From: Actinomycetota bacterium
GTDB taxonomy: Bacteria > Actinomycetota > Acidimicrobiia > Actinomarinales > Actinomarinaceae
Direction of reading: 5' to 3'
Length of the DNA: 44,131 nucleotides
NCBI GenBank assembly: GCA_014239265.1
Contig: JAAZZH010000009.1
Location: 1 to 44,131 of the forward strand
Below the pieces are notes generated by a model that ran no database searches, was not told where the DNA came from, and saw only the letters and a list, made by a program, of their open reading frames with translations. Position numbers and translations under genes: made by a program. This document shows positions 8,968-16,196 of the stretch, piece after piece (position 1 is the stretch's first letter; every line of letters starts with the position of its first letter).

Positions 8968-9996
8968 ATGAGTATTGAAAATATAGTTTATCCCGGATTT
9001 AACAAAAGTTTAATCGAACTAAATTGTCTAAAAAAGATTGATGATAAGACATACGAGGTTCTAGATTTTACCGATATTGAATGGGTTCGCTCCGCATTAC
9101 ATGAATCAGCTATATCGATTGATAACTTGGTCAAACTTAAATTTAGAAAACCTACTGATGAAGAAATGACCAAGGTTTTAAAAAAAATTGGAGCTGATAA
9201 AACACCGGATCAAGTTAAAGATTCTTTTAATGATGGAAAACGTGTTATTGGAATTTCATCGGGAAAAGGTGGAGTTGGAAAGTCTACAGTTACCTCACTA
9301 CTTGCTCTGGCGTACGCAGAAAAAGGCAAGAAGGTAGGGATAGTTGATGCAGACATCTGGGGGTATTCAATACCTAAAATCTTAGGTGCGAAGTTTCCGC
9401 CAATTCCATTTAGTAACAGAATATTCCCTTCAAAAATAAATGATTTAAACGTTATGTCTATGGAGTACTTCGTAAAGCAAGATGAAGCTGTAATTTGGCG
9501 AGGGCCAATGCTACATAAGGCAATAGAGCAATTTCTCTTTGAAGTAATTTGGGAAGACATTGATATTTTATTAATAGACATGCCTCCAGGAACTGGTGAT
9601 GTCTCCATTTCACTTTCGCAGCTACTTACTTTTTTTGAGACAATTATAGTTACAACACCTCAATCAAATGCAACGCTGGTCGCAGAGAGAGCTGGAATAA
9701 TGTCAAAAAAAGTTAACTCCAGCATTATTGGGGTAATTGAAAACATGTCTTATATGAAAATTGAGGATTCAATTATTCATCCATTCGGAGAGGGGGGAGG
9801 AGCAACTCTATCTGAAAAATTAGATGTACCTTTATTAGGGCAGATTCCACTCGATAAATTAATTGCTAGTTACTGTGAGATGGGTAGATTACAAGATATT
9901 ACTTCACATAAAATTTTTAAAGATATTTTAGAATTTTCCGACAAAATTGATAAAATTGCTCCTAAGAAAAAGCCCATTAATTTAAAAATTAATTAA
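8968..9996 (+). CDS. mrp: Mrp/NBP35-family Fe-S carrier P-loop ATPase
   Basis: GISSGKGGVGKST deviant Walker A, LLIDMPPGTGD, MIP18-like N-terminus; start moved from 8962 to 8968 on promoter spacing. Confidence 0.9.
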   Translation: MSIENIVYPGFNKSLIELNCLKKIDDKTYEVLDFTDIEWVRSALHESAISIDNLVKLKFRKPTDEEMTKVLKKIGADKTPDQVKDSFNDGKRVIGISSGKGGVGKSTVTSLLALAYAEKGKKVGIVDADIWGYSIPKILGAKFPPIPFSNRIFPSKINDLNVMSMEYFVKQDEAVIWRGPMLHKAIEQFLFEVIWEDIDILLIDMPPGTGDVSISLSQLLTFFETIIVTTPQSNATLVAERAGIMSKKVNSSIIGVIENMSYMKIEDSIIHPFGEGGGATLSEKLDVPLLGQIPLDKLIASYCEMGRLQDITSHKIFKDILEFSDKIDKIAPKKKPINLKIN

Positions 9997-10741
9997 TAAA
10001 ACAAAATACTGATAATAAGAAGCAATACAAGCCAAAATATTGCAGCTTTGCATTAACAGTAATATTTACAAGAATCCTAATAGCAAAAAGTCCAGAAATA
10101 AATGCAACAATAGTTGGCCCCAACATCGCTCCATTAAGATTAAAAGATGACTCCGCAAAAGTAAGAAGCCAGGCTCCAAAAATTGTTGGAATTCCTAGTA
10201 GTAACGAAAAGTATATTGCTTCAGTTTTTTTTATTCCTAGATACATCCCAGTTAATAAAGTTACTCCCGATCTTGATACGCCAGGAATAAGGGCAAATGC
10301 TTGAGCTAGGCCAACAATAAAAGACTGACTCAATGAGATTTCATTAAAATTTATATCACTATCATTTTTTATTTTGTTTGAAAATAATAAAATAATTGAA
10401 AATATTAGATAAGCTGCACCGGTAATTTGAAGAATGTTCTTATTCGAATCAATAATATCCTGCAACGGGGAGAAAAGCCCAACGGCTACTGCGGGTATTA
10501 AAGCTACAAAAATTACTTTTAATGAAGTTTTGAAACTCTCTTTGTCAGAAAATATATCAAGAATTCTTTCCCTGTAGTAGATAAAAATTGATAAAAGAGT
10601 TCCAACATGTAAAAAAGCTATGTCGTAAGTATCTAGGTCTAGTGATTCGTTTAATGATGAAAGAATGACAAGATGACCACTTGAAGACACAGGAAGAAAT
10701 TCTGTAATTCCTTGTAATAGTCCTGCAATATATTCGTACAT
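9989..10741 (-). CDS. uppP: Undecaprenyl-diphosphatase
   Basis: GLLQGITEFLPVSSSGHLVI and PGVSRSGVTL motifs. Confidence 0.95.
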   Translation of the reverse strand: MYEYIAGLLQGITEFLPVSSSGHLVILSSLNESLDLDTYDIAFLHVGTLLSIFIYYRERILDIFSDKESFKTSLKVIFVALIPAVAVGLFSPLQDIIDSNKNILQITGAAYLIFSIILLFSNKIKNDSDINFNEISLSQSFIVGLAQAFALIPGVSRSGVTLLTGMYLGIKKTEAIYFSLLLGIPTIFGAWLLTFAESSFNLNGAMLGPTIVAFISGLFAIRILVNITVNAKLQYFGLYCFLLSVFCFIN

Positions 10742-10744
10742 GTC

Positions 10745-10897
10745 TTATTTAATACTAGCTAAATGCCAGCCACTGCAACTTGAACATCTATAAACACTAT
10801 ATTTTTGCTTATTTTCAGTTTCGAGCCAACCTCTATTTCTTCGCGCCTCGATCTCTGTTTCATATCTAACTTTAGATTTACAGTTATTTTGAAACAT
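10745..10897 (-). CDS. Small Cys-containing protein (50 aa), possible zinc ribbon; not in supplied ORF track
   Basis: Reverse-strand ORF MFQNNCKSKVRYETEIEARRNRGWLETENKQKYSVYRCSSCSGWHLASIK; C-K-x-K ... Y-x-C-x2-C-x2-WHL pattern. Confidence 0.65.
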   Translation of the reverse strand: MFQNNCKSKVRYETEIEARRNRGWLETENKQKYSVYRCSSCSGWHLASIK

Positions 10898-10971
10898 AAT
10901 TTTTTTTAAATATCATTTTCTTTATTTATTTTATCGTTTACTTTCTTTAAAACACTCTTCAAATTATTAAG

Positions 10972-10977
10972 TACAAT
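10972..10977 (+). promoter_or_regulatory. Candidate -10 TACAAT for leaderless plsY mRNA
   Basis: TACAAT-taatat-ATG(10984), 6-nt spacer. Confidence 0.6.
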
Positions 10978-10983
10978 TAATAT

Positions 10984-11592
10984 ATGATTTATATAGTTTT
11001 ATCTATAAGTTACCTTTTAGGTTCAGTAAATTTTGCAATAATTATCAGTAAATATAAAGGCATAGACATTAAAAGTGAAGGTAGCGGCAATCCTGGATCA
11101 TCAAATGCACTAAGAGTTCTCGGTAAAAAATATGCAGCAGGTGTTTTGGCTGGAGACATGTTAAAAGGAATTATTAGCATAGCCTTAGGTATTTTTTTTG
11201 TTGAATCTGTAAATCCATTCATATTTGGATTGGCAAGTGTTCTAGGGCACTGCTTTCCGATATACCACAAATTCAGGGGTGGAAAAGGAGTTGCAACATT
11301 TTTAGGCTCTTATTTAGGATATCTGATACTTGTACCATCAACAAAATATACCGAGAGTTTTAAAATAATAATTTTTTTAATTCTACTGTCAAGTTTTGTA
11401 GTGATCGCAAAATTTTTTCGAATTTCAGCACTTGCAAGCTTATTTACAGTTATTATTTCAGGATATTTCGTTATTACAGATACAAATAACACATCAGCTC
11501 AAATAGGTACTCTTCTAATAATTTTAATTATCATTTTTCAACATCGTTCAAATATAGAAAGACTACTAAAAGGAAATGAAAATAAATTTTAA
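10984..11592 (+). CDS. plsY: Glycerol-3-phosphate acyltransferase PlsY
   Basis: YLLGSVNFAIIISK, GSGNPGSSNALRVLG, GHCFPIYHKFRGGKGVAT motifs. Confidence 0.94.
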   Translation: MIYIVLSISYLLGSVNFAIIISKYKGIDIKSEGSGNPGSSNALRVLGKKYAAGVLAGDMLKGIISIALGIFFVESVNPFIFGLASVLGHCFPIYHKFRGGKGVATFLGSYLGYLILVPSTKYTESFKIIIFLILLSSFVVIAKFFRISALASLFTVIISGYFVITDTNNTSAQIGTLLIILIIIFQHRSNIERLLKGNENKF

Positions 11593-11650
11593 AGCGAAGA
11601 ATATAATTATTTTTTTCTGTACTATGAAATTAGAAAGTTGAGGCAGGGCA

Positions 11651-12019
11651 ATGAGTTCAACATTTGTTTTGATTAGTTTATTATTATCGTTATCGATGGC
11701 AGTTTTAGTGCCTGAACTGAAAGATTCCAAAAAACCTATTTTTTCACTATCACCAGAGTATGATTACATGGTTAGTAAACAACGTAAAGGGTTTCTAACA
11801 ATAGGACTTCTTGCAGTCTCAACATTTTTTGTTTCAATACAAACCCTATCAGTCGCATTATTTGTTTTTCATCTATTTCTCGATCTCCTTTTTGGCCTAT
11901 ACGCGTATATTTCTTTTCAAGTTAGGAGAACCACCTTGCTTCAGAATTCTCTAGTTGGCTCTAGTTTTATAAGTGAAAATATTACTCAGCAGGAGGAGTA
12001 CCTCCAAGAAGCTGGTTAG
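11651..12019 (+). CDS. Hypothetical small membrane protein (122 aa)
   Basis: ORF with N-terminal hydrophobic segment plus central TM region; no family recognised. Confidence 0.65.
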   Translation: MSSTFVLISLLLSLSMAVLVPELKDSKKPIFSLSPEYDYMVSKQRKGFLTIGLLAVSTFFVSIQTLSVALFVFHLFLDLLFGLYAYISFQVRRTTLLQNSLVGSSFISENITQQEEYLQEAG

Positions 12020-12087
12020 TCCTTAATTAAATACTTAATTTAAAACTAGGTTATTAATGAAATCTAAAGAAAAAATTACTAACGTAG

Positions 12088-12093
12088 TAAGTT
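12088..12093 (+). promoter_or_regulatory. Candidate -10 TAAGTT for leaderless thioesterase mRNA
   Basis: TAAGTT-atttct-ATG(12100), 6-nt spacer. Confidence 0.45.
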
Positions 12094-12099
12094 ATTTCT

Positions 12100-12603
12100 A
12101 TGGAATATAAATACATCTCAGGAATATCTTTACCTCTTCCCAGTAAAACAGTTTGGGAAGAAGGCATGCTACTTCAGGATATTTATCCTGACTCCTCATT
12201 TGTAAGTGGGAGTAAAAATCCACAAAGTATGAGAATGAAGCCAATTGTAAAAAATAATTTCGTATATGCTAACTACATTTTTGAAGATCGCTTTGCGGGT
12301 GGACCTGGTTTAGTACACGGTGGAATTTTATCAGCTGCACTTGATGACTTAATGGGATACGCAACAGTCCTTCACAATAGAATGTGTGTAACAGCAAATT
12401 TAGAAGTCAACTTTATTACCCCAGTCCCAGTTGAGCAAGAATATGAATTATTTGCATGGGTTAAAGATATCGATGGAAAAAAAATATCAACAGAATCAGT
12501 CATTAGAACTGAAGAGAACATTCATGTAGAGTCGAGAGCTCTTTTTATTGATTTAGGTGAAAATGCATTTAAACATTTTGCACCAGAAAAGAATTATCCT
12601 TAA
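12100..12603 (+). CDS. PaaI/HGG-type hotdog-fold thioesterase
   Basis: GPGLVHGGILSAALDDLMGYA motif. Confidence 0.82.
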   Translation: MEYKYISGISLPLPSKTVWEEGMLLQDIYPDSSFVSGSKNPQSMRMKPIVKNNFVYANYIFEDRFAGGPGLVHGGILSAALDDLMGYATVLHNRMCVTANLEVNFITPVPVEQEYELFAWVKDIDGKKISTESVIRTEENIHVESRALFIDLGENAFKHFAPEKNYP

Positions 12604-12604
12604 C

Positions 12605-14446
12605 TCAAATTTTACTTGCTAAGAAATGACTCATTGCTTGAATCGTAATCATAGGATTAACTCCGGAGCATCTTGGGAATGTTGAGGAGTCAGTTATATA
12701 AACATTTTCAAGTCCATGCACTTTTCCATTTAAGTCAACAACACCTTCAGAAGGATTTGGATGTATTCTGGCTGTTCCCATTTGATGAGCTGAACCTAGG
12801 AGTATTCGATATGGCTCATTTCTAACTTTCCTAACTTTACCTATAAAGCTTTCAATATCTTCATTTGATTCTCTTTTCCAATGCATAGTTGGAGATGTTG
12901 CAACCATTATCTCTTCTGCACCAGCTAAAAAGTTTGCTTTAACAAGACTTTCTATTCCATGTAATAAATTTCCATGATCAAAATTATTTAAGTTATATTT
13001 CCATAAGTGTTGAGGATTTTTGTTAATAATTGAACCAGAACTTGTATCAGAGGTTAATACAATTGAGCCTGACCAATAATTATAACTTGAGATAAAGTCT
13101 TCAAAATTGTCTTGATTGTTTGGAAAGAAAGGAAAGAAAAGACTTGGATGCATTGGCAAACCCTCAAGGAGGTATCCATAGTTATCTTTCCTGAATAAAT
13201 TGTCATCTGAATAAATACCCTGCATGCTCCCTGCCCATGGATTTTGTAACTCAGAAAACTTTCCAGCAACTCCAGAAACAGGGTGTAGCTTTAAATGCTG
13301 ACCGAGATGTTTATTTTCATAACCACTATTCAGCAATATTTTTGGTGTATTTAAAGAACCTGAAGCTAGTATTACTTTTTCAACTGCCACTGAGTAAGAT
13401 TGGCCATTATGTTCAACATTAACATGAGTTGCTTTACCTTTTGAAAGGGTAAGACTTTTTACATGGGTATTACTGTATATATTTCCTTCATTAAATTTAT
13501 CTTTTGAAAACCAAGATTTATAGGATGAATTTATAGTGTCATCAGAATGTCCAAATGTACTAAAACCAGACTCAAGACAATCATTATTTTTAGTATTTCT
13601 TGGAATTATTTTGTAACTGGTTTTATTAAGCTCTAGGCCCTGCGCCAATTTAATTTCTTTTTGAGGAATTTTATTATTTGTCTCATCGACATTTAAATTT
13701 TGGCATATATAGTCCAGGCTTTTATTAAATGAATCCGAATTAAAGTAATTATTCTGTTGGGTAAGAGCATCCCATTCACTCAAGATATTGTCAGGAGTCC
13801 TAAGAGATGTAGTCCAGTTAATACTTGTACCGCCACCAATACCCATTCCAGCTAGGAGCTGAACTTTGTATCCTCGAGTTTGTTGGATTGCATGTGTTTC
13901 ATAGAAGTTGTGATACCCAAAAGTTTCATTATTTGTTTCACCATTTGGAAAATGGCCTTTATCAAAAATACCTACTTCATATTTTTGATTTAATAAATTA
14001 GCTGCAATGCCTCCACCTGCACCACTGCCAATTACTGCAACCTCAAGATTTTTTGGAATAGAGTTTTCTTTTTTTTCAATCTTTGAATTTTTATAAACTG
14101 GATAATCTAGATATTTATATACAGAGCCTTCTCCACTGAGTGATCGAGCAGTGCTCAATCCAAAAAGTGCAGTAATGCTAAAACCAAGATTTCTTAAAAT
14201 TTCTACATTAGAACTTTGTAGTTTACTTATTAAATTAGCTATATTTTGATCTCTTATTATTAATGTTCTTACTTTGAATGAAAATATAAAAAATAATGCT
14301 TTCAACTGTACTATTTCAGATTTATCAGGATAATTACTTAATATAAAGAAAAAATATTCTTCTGAGTTTTCTATCTCACTTTCCTTAAAGTTTGGATATA
14401 AACTTTTAAAAATTGTTTTAAAACTTTTACTTATTCTTCTATTCAC
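12605..14446 (-). CDS. GMC-family FAD-dependent oxidoreductase (long-chain alcohol oxidase/choline dehydrogenase-like)
   Basis: VAVIGSGAGGGIAANLL dinucleotide-binding motif, GMGIGGGTSINWT, C-terminal LLGSAHQMGTARIHPNP...ITDSSTFPRCSGVNPMITIQAMS. Confidence 0.88.
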   Translation of the reverse strand: MNRRISKSFKTIFKSLYPNFKESEIENSEEYFFFILSNYPDKSEIVQLKALFFIFSFKVRTLIIRDQNIANLISKLQSSNVEILRNLGFSITALFGLSTARSLSGEGSVYKYLDYPVYKNSKIEKKENSIPKNLEVAVIGSGAGGGIAANLLNQKYEVGIFDKGHFPNGETNNETFGYHNFYETHAIQQTRGYKVQLLAGMGIGGGTSINWTTSLRTPDNILSEWDALTQQNNYFNSDSFNKSLDYICQNLNVDETNNKIPQKEIKLAQGLELNKTSYKIIPRNTKNNDCLESGFSTFGHSDDTINSSYKSWFSKDKFNEGNIYSNTHVKSLTLSKGKATHVNVEHNGQSYSVAVEKVILASGSLNTPKILLNSGYENKHLGQHLKLHPVSGVAGKFSELQNPWAGSMQGIYSDDNLFRKDNYGYLLEGLPMHPSLFFPFFPNNQDNFEDFISSYNYWSGSIVLTSDTSSGSIINKNPQHLWKYNLNNFDHGNLLHGIESLVKANFLAGAEEIMVATSPTMHWKRESNEDIESFIGKVRKVRNEPYRILLGSAHQMGTARIHPNPSEGVVDLNGKVHGLENVYITDSSTFPRCSGVNPMITIQAMSHFLASKI

Positions 14447-14452
14447 CCTTTA

Positions 14453-14458
14453 ATTTTA
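14453..14458 (-). promoter_or_regulatory. Candidate -10 TAAAAT for leaderless GMC oxidoreductase mRNA (GTG start)
   Basis: Reverse strand TAAAAT-taaagg-GTG, 6-nt spacer. Confidence 0.5.
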
Positions 14459-14627
14459 GTAATTATTAAAGAAAGAAGTTTAGATAATCATGGTCTTTTT
14501 ATAATTTTTCACTTGAAACAGAAAAGAGAATTCTTTTGTCAGATCTTTATAAATCTAACGAATCCTCTTTTCCTCAAAGTTTAGTAAACATCTACTTCAC
14601 TTTGTAAAGGTATTGTAAGTGTTTTTG

Positions 14628-14647
14628 ATGTTTAAAAATGTTTAAAA
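14628..14647. repeat. Perfect tandem 10-bp repeat ATGTTTAAAA x2 in a divergent intergenic region
   Basis: 14628-14637 and 14638-14647 identical; flanked by the 12-bp direct repeat CTCAAAGTTTAG at 14573-14584 and 14663-14674. Confidence 0.7.
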
Positions 14648-14685
14648 TATATTTTTTAATTACTCAAAGTTTAGATGCCTTTTAG

Positions 14686-14691
14686 TATCTT
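14686..14691 (+). promoter_or_regulatory. Candidate -10 TATCTT for leaderless nuclease mRNA
   Basis: TATCTT-taatat-ATG(14698), 6-nt spacer. Confidence 0.45.
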
Positions 14692-14697
14692 TAATAT

Positions 14698-16158
14698 ATG
14701 AGCGAAAAGCCATTAAGTTTTTCTACTACAAAAGTTAATAAGATAGCACAATGTCCTGGATCCGAATATAAGAAATTTAACACCACACATACTCCAAATT
14801 CCAACCTACAAAGGTGGAAAAGTATTAATGATGCAATTATAGATTGGTTAGTAAATCAGGCTCCAGATGAAGTTGCAATCACCCAAGCAGAAGAAAATAA
14901 CTTCAAATATTTAGACAGACTACAACAAAAAATTTCTTCAGAGTTATTTTTGCAGTTTAGAGATATATATCATAAAAATACTGCAGACCTTAACGCAGAT
15001 TTTCCTAATAGTAGTATTTCTAAAGTTATCAATGATGAGGAAGTTTTTATCAATGCTCACACACAATTTGAATTTGAAGATGAAGTCTCTACAGAGTATG
15101 TGAAGTTAAAAACTGGTAAAAAGGGTGTTAGTGATTTAGACAAAGCAATAATTTTAAAAACACGTTTAGAAAATGAAACCTTTTATGTTGCAGATCTTTA
15201 CAACAACGATTTCCTTGAAATTAGCAGTATAGAAAATGCCGATGAGGTTATAGATGATAATTTTTTATTGCTTGAAGATTTTATAAATGAAAATATAAAG
15301 CTTATACCAGGAAGTCATTGTACCCTTTGTGAGAGATCATCCTCATGCGGAGAATATCCCAGTATCAATGGAGAGGGAACGAAGAAAAGTTATAGAGGAA
15401 TTGTTATTTCTAAAACTAACTTATTAAATAAAGATAATTGTGAGAGACAGTTCGCATGGAAAACACAATACGGTATTCCAAAAGAGGAAAAAGAGTCCGA
15501 TCCATTCCCAATGAAAGTTGGAATTAGTTTTCATAAATTCTCTGGAATGATGCTTCTAAACAATAAAGATTCTCAAAAATCAGGAGAAATAGAAAGATTG
15601 AAAAATTTGCTTAAAGAAGAAGATGGAGAAGTTGCAATAGAAGTAATTAAGAAATATGAACAACTCTTAAATCAAATTAAGGATTTTAATAATCTTGAAA
15701 TAACAGCAAGAGAAAGAGTCCTTGGTTTTACTGCAATAGCGGATGCAATAGTTCAAAATAAAAGTCATAAAGTTTATGAGGGTAAAATTGCTGCAACATT
15801 TATGGGCTCTGCTGATTTAGTTGGCAGACTGGATGGAGCACCTCTAGTTATAGAACTAAAAACTGGGGCACAGCTTCCTCAACATTCAGCTGAAGCAGAG
15901 CTCTATGCATTAGGTGCATTTATTCAAACAAAGGAAAAAGAAGTAGTTGTTCTTCATATCTATGTAAGTGATAAAGAAGAAAAAATTGTCGAAAGGAGAT
16001 TTACACACGACCAGATTGAACCTTTAAAGAAAAAGTTTGATTCAATTGCTAAAACTATTGGACAATGGGACCCGAGTGATGCTTTACAACCTAGATTTTC
16101 AGAAGGTGATTGGTGTAATTTTTGCGATTTTCAAAAAACTTGTCTTGAATTTAGATAA
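14698..16158 (+). CDS. PD-(D/E)XK (RecB/AddB/Cas4-like) nuclease with duplicated Fe-S Cys modules
   Basis: C-half: GISFHKF, GSADLVGRLDGAPLVIELKTG, AEAELYALG, CNFCDFQKTC. N-half: AQC ... KLKTG ... CTLCERSSSC. Confidence 0.85.
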   Translation: MSEKPLSFSTTKVNKIAQCPGSEYKKFNTTHTPNSNLQRWKSINDAIIDWLVNQAPDEVAITQAEENNFKYLDRLQQKISSELFLQFRDIYHKNTADLNADFPNSSISKVINDEEVFINAHTQFEFEDEVSTEYVKLKTGKKGVSDLDKAIILKTRLENETFYVADLYNNDFLEISSIENADEVIDDNFLLLEDFINENIKLIPGSHCTLCERSSSCGEYPSINGEGTKKSYRGIVISKTNLLNKDNCERQFAWKTQYGIPKEEKESDPFPMKVGISFHKFSGMMLLNNKDSQKSGEIERLKNLLKEEDGEVAIEVIKKYEQLLNQIKDFNNLEITARERVLGFTAIADAIVQNKSHKVYEGKIAATFMGSADLVGRLDGAPLVIELKTGAQLPQHSAEAELYALGAFIQTKEKEVVVLHIYVSDKEEKIVERRFTHDQIEPLKKKFDSIAKTIGQWDPSDALQPRFSEGDWCNFCDFQKTCLEFR

Positions 16159-16183
16159 CCCCATCTTTAGATGAAATCAATAA

Positions 16184-16189
16184 TATAAT
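16184..16189 (+). promoter_or_regulatory. Candidate -10 TATAAT for near-leaderless aconitase mRNA
   Basis: Consensus TATAAT 7 nt before ATG 16197. Confidence 0.5.
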
Positions 16190-16196
16190 CATCAAT

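Noticed and set aside
14698-16158. Cas4-like nuclease as evidence for a CRISPR-Cas locus
   Set aside because: No repeat-spacer array, cas1/cas2 or effector gene in the window; flanks are housekeeping and metabolic genes.
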